A stretch of DNA of 64,000 bases from Liquidambar formosana (GCA_039720395.1 CM077823.1:5136909-5200908), one strand, 5' to 3'; positions 35,931 to 48,222 are shown, counted from the stretch's first letter. Numbers and translations: made by a program. Notes: generated from the sequence alone by a model not told the origin.

Positions 35931-37733
35931 CACCCGTAAAAGTTGCTTTAGTTATAGTTGGATATTAAGTTTAACTTAACCTCTTATGATAATGACAATC
36001 TACATTCAGAATTACCTCTATTAATAAGTCTTTTAAACTTGGTGAATAAGAGAGTTAATTTTTAAGTGACCTTTTTGAAGTTTCAATTGCTGGCTGGTCT
36101 GAGCCAAGTACTTTTCAAGTGAGTTTTGCTGTGATGAAAAACACATTCATATATGGTAGATGCTGTCTATTTTCGTTTCAACTTATAGTTTTATTTGTCG
36201 ATATCATTGAATATTGGTCAATTTTGAAGACAAATGTATACAAAAAAAGTGGAATAAAAGATATATCACCAATTTATTGCGAGAAACTGCAAAAAAAAAG
36301 AAAAAAAAAGGACAGGATATTGTTGTTGAGATTTACATTGGAGACCTCCGATGAGAGATATATCAATATCAGGGATATTTCAGTCAGTTAAATATGCCAA
36401 GAACTGTGTGTGCTGCTCGTGTACTTTAAATTGGGTTAACATCCATAGTTGCATACGTTTCCATTTTGATCAGACAGAATTGTGCAACTCTTTCATATTA
36501 TTGTGTCCTTTTTATTTTATATCAGAAGTTGATATTTGTGTTAGATATGTCCATATTGAATTTTTTGATGCCATGAGTATTTTTTTATTTTAATTTCATT
36601 TATATCATTTGTTAAGTGGAAGATGAATTTTATTTATAATATTCCAATATGTAATGTAATAGAGAACTCATGATAAAAGTGGAATTGTAGCCCATAATCT
36701 TTTGACACCATCCCTAAGCTCGTGAGTGACAATCGTGTTCCTTTTGACTATATTCTGTTTTACTGTCATGACTCTCTGCAGTTTTTTCAAAGTTGTTAGA
36801 TGTCATAATGCAGAGTTTGTTGCCAGAAGTTGGTAATGGTCACAACACACTTCCGGCATAGTAGTAGTTTTGTTATTGTGGTTCTGGTTTTTTTGGTGTT
36901 TTTTTTCCTCCTGTTGTAGCAGAAAGAATTATTTGTGGGGTTGTCTTTTTTGTTGCTTTGCAGTGAAGTGTTTGGTCTCTTACCATTTTGGAGAATGCAT
37001 CTGCGGGACTGGAGGCAATCTCTTTTTGCTAGAAAAATTATCAGGCATAAACCAAGTTCCAGCAGGGGAAGAAAAGGTTTATTTTGGAAAACCCTAGAGG
37101 AAAGTTCAGTTGATCTGAATGGTGCAGATATTGGTATATTTACTACTTCTTGGTGGTTTGAAGAAATTCTGATTTACCTTAGTCAAAGACAGTCCGGAAT
37201 AGGAGAAAAAGAAAAGAGAAAGATATCGTCGTCTTTATAATCGTATATAACACCAAATTTTCACCAGGGTGTCCCTTTGATGGGTGTTTCTGCTCGCCAG
37301 AGGAGCCACAGATGTCTTCATTCTTGCCACTGACTCAACTGGATTTTGAGGGTACTCTGGGTTTATAGGTGGATTTCTTCCTTTTAGTTAAAACTGTAAA
37401 TATGAATCGAGAGCAATATGTGCTGTCTGCTTTTATTTACTTACATATATGTCTTGTTGAGCAGTCTGCCAAATGTGATTGGTGAGCATTTGTTTATAGC
37501 CCCAGGTAAATAGTAGGGCTCTTCTGTAATTGTGGGTGCTTGAAAGAAGAAAAGCTGGGGACTTTTTGCTTGCTCAGCAGTATGTTTAGAATGTTGAGAT
37601 GGGCACTGGAGTGGATTTGGAAGCGTTTTAGAGTGGTAGAAACTGATGGGGTATTGTTTTGGGTGTGTTTTTGAGGGGGTTTTTTCCCCTTGCTGAAATG
37701 GGCTGTTACTTTGGTGCTATGTAACCTGTATTA

Positions 37734-37757
37734 TGATGATGATGATGATGATGATGC
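37734..37757. repeat. (GAT)n microsatellite
   Basis: Eight GAT/TGA units just past the probable UPF3 transcript end. Confidence 0.9.
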
Positions 37758-37878
37758 TGCATTTATCTAACAACTATGGTTATGTTACTGTTGATTTGTC
37801 TTCTCTATTTTATTTATTTTATATTTTTAACCTGTACCCAGATGATGGTGCTTCACGTAAAACATGGTTATGTTAACA

Positions 37879-37881
<3 letters not shown>

Positions 37882-37922
<41 letters not shown>
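37882..37922. repeat. (CT)n microsatellite
   Basis: About 20 CT units. Confidence 0.95.
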
Positions 37923-37925
<3 letters not shown>

Positions 37926-37929
37926 ATGC

Positions 37930-38394
37930 ATGTGTGCCGTCTAAATACTCTTTTCATGGTTTAATAACTCCGCATATCTTATAGTGGAATTTTAGAAATG
38001 AAAGTCTTGTTCCACAAACTTAGAAATAAAGAGAAAAAGAGGTGGGGGCCGCTGGGTTGGGGAGGAAAGAAAGAGAACGGAAAAGAAAAGTCTGTTCCAG
38101 AAAGCCAAGATTAAATTAAGCAATGGCATGAAAATTGTGTTTGGCAGGTGGGTTTGGAAAATAGTTTCCTACAATGATCTCTTGAAACTCTTAAAGGTTT
38201 TGAGAAAGTGGCAGGAATTACTGTTCTCATTATCACACTAGAAGATTCAGAGTACAACAAAGGATAATACCATTCAGCAAGGTCGGGTATATCCCAAAGA
38301 TCTTGTGCATGCGTACCGCTAGGGAGTATGGACAGTAAGAGGAGCGGTGTGGAGCTGGTTATCGACACATATGGGACACCAACATTTGTCTGAC
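37930..38394. other. Intergenic DNA
   Basis: A GA-rich stretch at 38025-38095 and nothing else recognised. Confidence 0.5.
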
Positions 38395-39505
38395 ATAGCT
38401 AAGGGGAATTTTGGACATACTCCCAAGTATAATAATACTTTTATAATAGGCACTAAGGGAAAAACAATTTTGTGAAAACCTCTTTTGACTCCATAGTGAC
38501 AAAAATACCCTTATTTTACATTTTGAATCAAATTACAATCATGCCATTTTTTTCCAGGGTTTTCTCCCTCTCTTCCATAGTTCTATCGCCTTCCATGATT
38601 CTCTACTGTCGATCAAGCTGCAAATGCTATTTCAGCACCTTCTTCTTTTCAGCATAGCTATGGCTCTCTTATGTGCTTCCACCATTTATTATTGTGCTTT
38701 GAAAAGATGCCATTTTATATGTATAATAGTAACAATTTATTATTGTATGCTTTGTAAAATTTATACAGACAATAGTAACAGTTTATTATTGTGTGCTTTA
38801 AAAAATTTATACAGATAACAGGAACAGTTTACTGTTGTGTGCTTTGAAAAATTTATACAGACAACAGTAATAGTTTACTATTGTGTGTTTTGAAAAAAAT
38901 ATACACTATATAGTAACAGTTTACTGTTGTCTTTGAAAAAATATATAGCAACATAGTAACAACTTGCTATTTCAATTTATAAAAAAAACACTATAATAGT
39001 AGCTCTAAAAAAATGACCAAATTTGAAACTGCAACCCAAAAAAAAAGAAGAAGAAGAAGAAGAAGACGACAGACATGGTAGGGCACATAAGCATGAGCAT
39101 TGCCGGCACTGTTCCAGATCTAGATTTTCGCACGCACCGCATGAGCATCGCTCCCATTCTTCTTTTTCTTCTATTTCTTCTTTTTCTTCAAATCCATATT
39201 TTTGCATTGCATGAGCATCGCCAGCGCTATTCCGATCCTTCTTCATCAGTTGCCACTTCTCTCTCTCTCTTTCCCTCCCCCCCTCCCCCTCTTCTTCTTC
39301 TTCTTCTTCTTCGTAAATGAATTCAGTTCGAAAAAATATACCGTAAATATAAAAGGTTAAAACAAGTGTTTTTTAAAAATGATTTCCTTATGCTTAAAGA
39401 ATCACTAAAAAAAAGGGGTTATGGAGTTGAAAACTCTTATGGTGGGATTTTGGTGAAAATCAGTCTCCTAATAGGGGTAATTACTAATTTCCCCCCAAAA
39501 GAATA
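38395..39505. mobile_element. Possible degenerate transposon with tandem repeats
   Basis: Weak inverted ends (GGGGAATTTTGGACATACTCCC and, reversed, GGGGAAATTAGTAATTACCCC). Inside, about 38680-38960, a 60-65-bp unit (CAGTTTAYTRTTGTGTGCTTT...) is repeated five or so times with drift. A (GAA)n tract lies at 39045-39066. No target duplication found. Confidence 0.4.
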
Positions 39506-39894
39506 AATTTCAGACTCCTCAAACATGATGTTGACACTACAGGATATGGTGAGGTAAATTTAAATTTTGTAATTTCCAATTGTTTTGGGAAGTGGTAAAT
39601 TTTGGGGGTTTAAAATATTGTTTGGGTTTGTAATAGAATATTGTTTTTATCGAGCTCCTAGCCTCTCCATCTCTCATTCACAAACCAATGAGAGAGAGAG
39701 AGAGATAGAGAGATGTAAGAGGGATTTGACACCAAGAGAGGGATTTCGTCATATGTATATTTATTTAGTTATTTGTTTATCGATGTATTTTCGTCGTGTC
39801 ATGTATTTGGTTTTTCTAAGAATTGTTGGCTCAAATTGTCCATATCGTATCGCATTCATGTTACTGCTTCAGTGACAATGCTCCTGATTGTAGG

Positions 39895-40270
39895 TATTGG
39901 GGTTCTTGCTAACAATGGTTTTGGGCGTTGAATTGGTTCTTGGAAGGCTCCTCGTGCGGGTATTGAAGCCTTGGCTATCTATCATTCTTTGCTTTGGGCG
40001 ATGGAGCATCAATTTCCCTTTGTTTTTATATACTTTGATCGTCTTTCTTTGTGTATTCAGCTAGGAAGCTGGATTCTGCGACAATTGGAGATTGATCAGC
40101 TTATTGTTGACTTTTTGTCCATGGCAGAGCAATTTTAGGTTTGTTAAGTTTTTAAAACTAACAAAAGTAGGGTGCAGGGGACCCATGAGCTAGCTTTGCT
40201 ATTTCTGCTAAAGAGTGGGCTAGGTACCACGTGGTTTGGGATTCGGTTTTTTGGTGTTTTATTTTGTGCT
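39895..40270 (+). pseudogene. Decayed RNase H domain of a LINE
   Basis: Reads GSWKAPRAGIEALAIYHSLLWAMEHQFPFVFIYFDRLSLCIQL and, in another frame, VQGTHELAFA, matching the RNase H domain (AEALAL...D...AH.LA) at the end of plant L1 polyproteins. The catalytic glutamate and first aspartate positions are visible, but stops and frame changes make it dead. Confidence 0.65.
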
Positions 40271-40299
40271 AATGATTGGGTTGGTTGTCTTCTTTTGGT

Positions 40300-41040
40300 C
40301 TAAGATACTTTTGCTCTGTATGGTTTGGTGGGTGATAGGTCTTGGGGTCAAAGCCTGTTTTGGCAGCGCTTAGAATCATCGTCATGTCCACTAATTGGGT
40401 GTCCACTAGTGTCTTAGATAGGATTGGGTTAGGTTATGACTCAACCAGTTTGAGAAAGCACTTGTTATCTCCTGCTTTGTATTCAATTTAGGGATTTTTT
40501 TGTTATTGATTCTCAGCGGGTATGATGCTACTATGGTTATACCTAGGTAGGAAAACTACTCTGGTTGTCCCTCCTACCCTTCTTATTTGCCAATAAAAAA
40601 ACAAAAAAACAAAAAAACAAAAAACAAAACTTCACACTATTCCACTTGTCCTTACTCCTTAGGTACCATACAAGGGTTAAAGGACCCATTCAAGTCACTG
40701 TTCAACAACTGATACAAAAGACTAGAGGGTGGCCAAAGCATTGCAACAAAATTAGCCTCCCGACCTGTAGCCAAAAAGAAAACTCAGTATGGGGGCAGCC
40801 CATCCAAGATCCCGAGGCATGCAATCAACAAAGGGCTTGTTTAACGTACGGGTTCTGTGCCTTCAAATGATAGAAAAAAGACTCCCTCTGGTTCGCGGAA
40901 CTAATAAGGACCAAAAAAAAAAAAAAAAAAAAGGGAAAAAAAATGAGAGGAAAAAAAATGTAATGAAAATATAAAACTTTCTCACGTTTTGGTTGCCTAA
41001 GGAAAAATGAGAAAAAAGAAGAGTGATTTCTTATGTTTGG
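40300..41040. other. Intergenic DNA
   Basis: A CAAAAAAA repeat (40595-40628) and an A run (40915-40933). The stretch 40629-40870 is less AT-rich and open in one frame but resembles nothing I know. Confidence 0.5.
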
Positions 41041-41044
41041 TTGT

Positions 41045-41515
41045 TGAATTATTAGTTGAGTTGCAATTTGAGGCTTACCGTCAGAATTTTCTGTATTATC
41101 CCTACTTTGCCATTTTTATGGGATTTGAAAACTCTATTTTACCTCTATCAACATCTAATAAACTTTTATATTTTAATCAGATCTGAATCACTGTTACCTT
41201 ATTTTTCTCTCTAAATTACCTCTTTCAATATCTAATAAATCTTTATATTTTCCATTTATAAAACTACAACTCTAATGATAGAGTGATTCAAGTCTTGTCA
41301 AAATATAAAAGTTTATCAGATGAATTTTAGGGTAAAATAGGGTTTTCAAACCTATAAATAGGACAAATTAGGGATTATAGGAAAATTGTAACGGAAGGAC
41401 CCAAATTGCAACTAGGTTAATAATTCGAGTACCGAATTGATGTAATTTAAACTTTGTATCCTAAAATGAAACTTGATCCAAACTTTAGACCCTAAAATGC
41501 AATTTATTTTTATTT
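41045..41515. repeat. Foldback element
   Basis: An inverted repeat with arms of about 150 bp (41045-41190 and 41280-41430; ATTATTAGTTGAGTTGCAATTTG against its near-complement), related to the ends of the element at 23170-24652. RNA across it would form a long imperfect hairpin. Confidence 0.7.
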
Positions 41516-41970
41516 TAATTATAAAAACCGGTACGACCAATAACCTGACGGTTGAACCAGTGACCCAACGTCTTAAGTCTTAACCAGGTCAATGTCCAAT
41601 TCAGGTTTAACAACTATGGTTCATGGTACATAAGACAACAACCAGACGTAGACATGAAGCTTCTTCCACACAAAATGCATGTCGTTCCTCACATAATTTA
41701 CTTGGTAGGAGGGAGAAAAAACAGGGGGAAAAAGAAAAAAAATACATCCATCATGATCATATTGTAGTTGAAGAACAGCCTCCTAGAAATTATCTTCTAT
41801 TATTTCCTCCCTGTTAAGCTCAGAAAAACATATATTAAATTTAAAAAATAGTTTAAAAACATTGAAAATGAAAATTTTTAAAGGATTACCTTGTGAACAA
41901 CTCGGTATGATCAATGACCTCCAAGGAATATACGCCTTATGATGGCCAAGAGGACAGTGCCATCATGACC

Positions 41971-44900
41971 GAGAAAAACTTCAGTGTAACTGTGATACCA
42001 CGTCAGCATGGTTGAAAATGGTTGAAAGTTAATGTGCCAGACACTATTCACATGTCAGAAATTCTAACCGCGTGAGGTGCAAAGCATCTCGACTCCGTTA
42101 ACGGCGAAGCTCAAATTCAAAATTTAAGTAACCGCCAAAAATTGAATTTCAATATCAAACAAAGACCACTGGCAAAGAAAACGAGCTTCATTCTTTCTGT
42201 GCAAACCGTGGCTGGACCTTTCTCTCTCCACTCTATTTTCTCTCTATAGAATTTCTCCAAGGACCACTGTTATCTCCGATGACAGCCATTGTCTCCGACG
42301 AGCACTATTGGTGTTTGTACGGGTATTCTCTCTACTCTTATGTTTTATTTTTTGGTCCTACTCTCTACTCTGTGTTTTCTTTTTCAAGTCTGGTGCAATA
42401 GTATAGTTTATGAGGCAAACACAACTATGTCAACCACGTGTTTGATGAAATTCTTGTAAAAAGAATTTATTGTTAAGTCTCTAGTTTAGATTCATCCACA
42501 CCCGGACACTCTTAGTCGTCCATTCTGCATAATATGTATGGGACTATTAATTTATTTGTTGTTAGCTATATGTTGCTTTCAATTTAATGTTAAGTTCAAT
42601 TTATTTATTTTTTTCGTTCTTTTTACAGGTCAAAGCTTCTCATTGACCTGAGATAAATGGTGGAATTTTTAATCACTATGTTGTTAGAGAGGCCATTCTC
42701 ATCTCCATAGAAAAATTTCATAATTTTGGATTTCAAATCATATTTATTCCAAAGCAACACCAAGAAAATAGAGGCACCACCGCACCAGTAGCAAGAAGGC
42801 AAGCAGTTGGAATTCTCATGATTTGTAGATATTTTGGTGGTTGAAGAGGTGGTATACCTGTTGTGCAGCATTATGTGTTTAAAGATGGGGTATACCCTTT
42901 GTGCAGTAGACGTTTTTTTTTTTTTTTTTTTTTTTTGGTAGATGGGGTTTTTGGTGATTTGAAGATGGTCTTTGTATTTATAAATTTCTGCAGGTTCTTA
43001 TAATTCTTGTTTTTTCAAGGTCCTACAAATTTCTATAAATAACCATGTCACTTTTTCCAATGCTTTTCATGTTTGTTTTTTCGAATATCATGGATGGGAA
43101 TTTTTATTGTCATGCGTTCAATGATATTGAAGATTTGAAGATGCTGCTAGCTTGATGGGAATTTTTATTGTTATGGAAGATGCTGCAAGCTTGATCGGCT
43201 TCATTTTTTTTTTTTCATTTGGGTGGCATTCCAAGCTTTTGCTTAGTACTTTTGAGTAGGGTTGTGTGCAGATCGAGTTTGGATCAGTTTGAGAGGAAAT
43301 TCACCAATCAACTCGTTTATGGTGTGTTGCAACTTTTCTAATCTGCCGCCAAATCATAAGGTGCTAAAAATCAACGGATGAGTTGAATATTTTGGGCAGC
43401 TTTCATTGGTGGTTTTGGTGGATTTGGTAGATTCTATCATACTTTTTCCTATTGGGTCTTAATGTATAAATTGTAAATAAATCTAGAAAATATAACCATT
43501 TAAGATGGTTTTGTAAAGCTTGATACATACTCCCAAAGATGTAAATAATGATTTTCTTAGAATAAACATTTGATTAATGTTGATGAAATTTTAGATAGTT
43601 AATGTTAAATTAGTTTCAAATATTTTTGGAGGACCTAAAACCTACTAGCCTAGCAAAGTAGCAATAAGAAAATGCATTAAATATGAGATTGGAGATATGT
43701 GATTTTTATAATTTTATACATATATTATTAAAGGCGAGTCGATTTAGTTTATTAACGGTTTGACAAAGTTTAACTTACCAACCAGACAAACCGTTCAATT
43801 TGTTGCCCAATCTACTCAAACTGCATTGCTCAATCTACTCAAACTATATTGCCTAACCTCTAAAACCGTTAGGATCAATGCAGAATGAAACAAATTAGTT
43901 TGGATTGGCAATTGAAATGAATTGGTTCGGATTGGCGATAAAGTGATTTTTTGCACATCCCTACCTTTGAGTATAGTATTATTTTTTGTTACAAAAAGAA
44001 GACACCTTTATTAAGATAGGTGAGTCATATTTTCACCATAAAGAAGAGGATTATTGTTGGTGGATCTAGAAAGAAAACCATCAATATGCATGCAGGTCCC
44101 ATAAAATTAGGATTGCAAAAAAGTAATAGGACTTTTAATATACGGACATACAAAATATGGGTTCAATTGTTTTATCTTGGATTTCTAGCCTTCCAATTTT
44201 TTTTTTTTTTTTTTTCATTTTACATTGGTTATTTACACATGTCCATTTACTTGGTTATATAGCTAGACACTAGTCAAGGCATCACTAGGACTTTAATAGT
44301 TCCAATTATTCAGAACCCAAATGACTCGGAGATATACCTGCATTCAGTTTAACAAATTATAATGAACTAGCATCGCATCTATTTCATTGGCATTGAATGA
44401 AGTTGTTTGAAGAGGAAAGGTGGAATCAAGCAAATATTCCACGAAATATAAGGTGGTGAAAATTAAATGATTTATTTAATCAGTGAAACATAAATTGTTT
44501 AATTTTTTTCTACAACTTTGTACTAAATAATTAGGGAAGAAAAAAAAAAAGGAAAGTTATTTTAAATAATCATAATGAGGAAAGAACAACATAATTCAGC
44601 TGAAAAACTACTTCAAATTAGCAAATGCATCTTTCTTATTCCTTAAACCAAGTGAGCTTCCCTGCTTCTTATCCATGCACCCTATACATCCAAGATCCTC
44701 CTGTATTAATCTCCTCTCTTTTCTTTCTTTTTTTCTCTCTTTGCTAATCCTCCTACATTCCTGTCAATGGAACTATAAGAAATAAGATAACTTGACAAAC
44801 AACATTAATATATGTACATGTTTCTGGTGAGATTTATCACAACAAAGTTTTTAACAGGAACCTACAGAAACCGTTGGTGGAATATATAGATTTAAATTAC

Positions 44901-45638
44901 GAATACAAACACCATCTTCAAATTAACAAAAACTATACCCCATATCAAACCCTTTAAAAAAGACACAAACAAACTTCACATTGAACTGAAAGCAACATAT
45001 AGCAAAAAACAAATAAATTATTAGTCCCAAAAATATTATACGGAATAGAGGAAATCCCCCCATGACTAAGGGTGTCTAGGTGTGTTTGAACCAAAACTAA
45101 AGAACAAACTCTTTCCAGAAGCATTTTATCAAACATATGGTTGGCATAGTTATGTTTCCTAATAACCTGCACTATTGGCGCCGGACTTGAAAACGAAAAC
45201 ATATAGAGTAGAAGAATACCAATATAAACACAAACAGTGCCATATATTTTGAGACAATGGTTGTCATCGGAGATGCTGGGGTCATTAGAGAAGATGGTAG
45301 CCTCATCAAGTCATCGGAGATAACCGTGGTCATCGGAGAAATTCTACAGAGAGAAAATAGAGTGAAGAGAGAGTTCTAGCCACGATCTGTACAGAAAGAA
45401 TGAAACTCGTCTTCTTCACTGGTGCCTTTGTTGAATATTGAAATTCAATTTTTGGCGGTTACTTAAATTTTGAATTTTAGCTTCGCCCGTTAACGGAGTC
45501 GAGACTCTTGTGCCTCATGCGGTTAGAGTTTCTGACATGTAAATAGTAGCTGACACATCCACTTTCAACCATTTTCATTGGCCTGTGATACCACATCAGT
45601 ATGTTGACGTGGTATCACAGTACACTGAAGTTTTTCTC
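41971..45638. mobile_element. 3.7-kb MULE with long terminal inverted repeats
   Basis: Flanked by the perfect 9-bp duplication ATCATGACC (41962-41970 and 45639-45647). Ends start GAGAAAAACTTCAGTGTA. Inverted repeats run roughly 330-400 bp per side with substitutions and a short internal indel. The interior (about 42310-45240) has no transposase frame, so the element is non-autonomous. It carries a nested hAT at 43257-43963 and a poly(T) run at 42911-42936. Confidence 0.9.
43257..43963. mobile_element. hAT-like element nested in the MULE
   Basis: 707 bp, ends TAGGGTTGTGTGCA and TTTTTTGCACATCCCTA, flanked by CTTTTGAG (43249-43256) and CCTTTGAG (43964-43971), an 8-bp duplication with one mismatch. 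It inserted after the MULE. Confidence 0.85.
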
Positions 45639-45654
45639 ATCATGACCATATTGT

Positions 45655-46065
45655 AGTTGAAGAACAACAGATGCGCGCTGTAAAGAAATTTCCAAAGACG
45701 TAAAATCATGACTTCTAAACTCTTTGCTGACTGACTCATTATTTTCTGACTAGACACGAATGGCACTTTCATAAAGAAAAAACTTTTCTCCAACCATTTG
45801 ATGCTCAATCCTTCCCCTTAAGACTTCAAATATCCATATCCCGCTTCTAAGGTGACAACAAATTCAGCAAAACATTTGCTTTCACCCACAAGTTCATTTC
45901 CAAGTATCGAAAGTATATCCTTGATTTTTCTAACTACTAACACCGGCCAATTAAAGAAAATCTTTGATTTCATGAGTTCCGCAAACTTAAGTGGAGAAAA
46001 TCTTACACTATGGACATTGTCAAATGGACCATATATATACCTTTCTCATATTAGACTTCAACACA
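45655..46065 (-). pseudogene. Unidentified coding-like remnant next to the MULE
   Basis: Minus-strand frames read FAELMKSKIFFNWPVLVVRKIKDILSILG and then, after a shift, SIKWLEKSFFFMKVPFVSSQKIMSQ and SLEVMILRLWKF. The composition looks protein-like but I do not recognise a family. The frame runs into the MULE target site, and on the far side (41961 downward) it meets a stop within about 10 codons. Confidence 0.3.
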
Positions 46066-46517
46066 TGCCCATTAACATTATACTAAATGAAACCCAAAGC
46101 TTATCGTTTTCCACATTCCATATATAGAACAATACAGCCAGAATGTCAGGTAAAAAGAATGACTCGAAAGTCAAAACTTGAGAGATAGGGGTGAACACAC
46201 AACTCGAATGACGTGCAGATAAAGCATAAAGCCAATAGAGATACAGTAAATCATGTACAATAATCCAAATCTGACAATACAACTCTTACATATAATGAAA
46301 GAACTTGTTTTTGCAAGTAACTGACCTTGGTGGTGGGCAAGGGTGGGGTAAAGGGTAGGAGTAAAATTGGTTAGGGATTTGAACCCTCCCATTGTATAAA
46401 AAAAAAAAAGAAAACAAAAAACAAAAAAGAAAGGAAGGAAGAACTTGTTTTGTAAAAATTTCCTAGAATACATTAATATGGCATTCATGATCCACACATC
46501 AAACTTATATTTCATTA

Positions 46518-46702
46518 TCCAAGGGAGTTAGTCTAGTTGGTAGGAAGAGAGTTTTTTATTCTATCAATCTAGGTTCAATTCTTCGAGTAGCATTTTAGGA
46601 AGTAATTCTTGAATGCAATATGGAGGAATGTGCCCTTAAGATAGCCTAGGGACTGGTCTGGACAACCTGACCATCAAACCCCCAAAAAAAAAAAAAAAAA
46701 AA
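46518..46702 (+). mobile_element. tRNA-derived SINE with 17-bp target duplication
   Basis: 185 bp. The head has an A-box-like TTAGTCTAGTTGGTAGG and a B-box-like AGGTTCAATTCTTCG; the body ends ACCATCAAACCC plus poly(A). Flanked by a perfect 17-bp duplication beginning AAACTTATATTTC (46501-46517, 46703-46719). Insertion looks recent. Confidence 0.92.
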
Positions 46703-46719
46703 AAACTTATATTTCATTA

Positions 46720-47990
46720 GTCACATATAAAGATGCCCAACTCTATTAACTTCTCGAATGAATTCTCTTCTGTGATTTCAAACTTCAAGACACTATAATA
46801 ATGCTAGAAGGTTTGCTAGCATACTGCTGACTTCAGGACACAAAAGCACGCAAGTAGTGTCACTCATGTCACAAACAACTATAACATGTTTCCCTAATGG
46901 CACCCAGTCTTATGAAGGTAAATAGTTTTTTCTTCTTTACAAAGCAATACTTCTAAGCAAACAATGATTTTCTCTTTCAAGAATTTTATCAAATAGTTTG
47001 GATGCAAATGGTTTCAACCCAAACCAAATAAAGACAACCCAAGACAATATCAGTCAAAATAGGCTAAAATTTAAGCTAAAATTTTATAATGGATGGAAAA
47101 GAAATTGCAAAGATCAAATTTATAAATGGACCATTCTCATCATTAGAAATGGCAACAGAAGACATGGAGCCTAGACCTGAAACTATCCACCATAAATCTC
47201 AAAAGACCACAGAGATCATGATTGTATAACAAGTTTAGCTTTCCATGTGTAGATCTCTCAGACCCATGTAATGTAATCTCTCGCTAAACGAACAAAAATT
47301 TAAAACCAAAAGAAAAAACCCATAATAATATAATGGATACAAGTAAAAAGCTATTGGATTTGGATGTCCCTGTTCAGTGCTTGTAGAGTAACAATGTTAA
47401 CTGGGTTAATCGATTCAAAGTTTTCGATCAGAGGACGTGGCCTTCGATCAGGCGAGGTGGCCAGAATCAACAATCAGAGTTCAGGAAAATGATCGACAGT
47501 CCGGGTTCGCCGACGATGGCCGCCAATAAGCGGTTGACAGAGGTCGGCGGTTCACTATGGGCAGTGCATCCCGGATGGTTGGGAGGTGCGTGAGTGTTTC
47601 TCTTCTTGAAGCAAAGGGAGTGAGAGAGCACGAGAATTGAACCGATGAAATTTTCCACGCACTTTCCTCATATTTTTAAACGGAAAATGATTAGTGATTT
47701 TGCTCCGTATTTTTAATTATAATTTTTTTCCACTCACTTTTCTATTGCAACCAAACACGGGAAAATAAAATTTCTTATATTTTATTTTATTTTTCCTTAA
47801 TAGAATCCATGAACTTAACAGAATATTGAGAAATATTTGTTAATTAGCCTCAATGTAATTCGAAGCAAAAGTTTTAGCATTAGACATTAACCCGAGAGCA
47901 TTTATGGGTATTTCGTTGAAAATATAATAAAAAAACTTCAATCTTCAATTTGTTTGCAAGGCAGAAATAGAGAGGGTTCCAAACCTATCA
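46720..47990. other. Intergenic DNA with a GC-richer island
   Basis: About 47400-47660 is less AT-rich and open on the minus strand (63 codons from 47658, MENFIGSILVLSHSLC...), followed upstream by AT-rich DNA. It could be an old first exon or leader; no family recognised. Confidence 0.35.
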
Positions 47991-47993
47991 TTG

Positions 47994-48222
47994 CGGGGAT
48001 TTGGATTTGGTGCAGTTACTACATGGTGTAGTAAACGTAAGATCGATGACACGTGGCAAGGAGAAGAAATGAAATGCTAAAATTCAAGAGATGCATTTGA
48101 CGCCCAATGCTCAACAGCCTTCCATTTTTCCTCCTTGCCCCTGTATAATCAATCCTACGTATCTTACACCATGCAGTAAAAGTAGCCAACTGCACCAAAT
48201 CCGAATCCTCGTTGCAGCTTCT
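47994..48222. repeat. Hairpin-forming foldback (MITE-like)
   Basis: GGATTTGGATTTGGTGCAGTT near 48000 is matched in reverse complement near 48185-48212, and the match continues inward (ACTRCATGGTGTAAG..., GGCAAGGAG), giving arms of about 75-90 bp around a ~60-bp loop. Confidence 0.7.

Larger units (their letters stand above)
34859..37760 (+). other. UPF3: Probable spliced 3' UTR of UPF3
   Basis: A good donor (TTG|GTAAGC) sits at 34872, only 13 nt after the stop. Acceptor candidates are CTGCAG ending 36780 and TTTGCAG ending 36962. From about 36963 to 37133 the base mix is exon-like and ends at a possible donor (GGTATA, 37134); CACCAG ending at 37267 could be the matching acceptor. The transcript end is not clear; the (GAT)n tract at about 37734-37757 is a rough outer limit. 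All of this is inference from splice consensus; RNA reads would settle it. Confidence 0.45.

Noticed and set aside
36935..37240. 101-codon frame near the UPF3 3' end as a separate gene
   Set aside because: No family match; best explained as an exon of the UPF3 3' UTR.
42623..42871. Minus-strand frame with CYWCGG as a possible zinc knuckle of a MULE transposase
   Set aside because: Too short, the spacing of cysteines does not fit, and no neighbouring transposase motifs exist.
46518..46600. A functional tRNA gene
   Set aside because: Box-like motifs are there, but no cloverleaf, and the poly(A) tail with target duplication shows a SINE.
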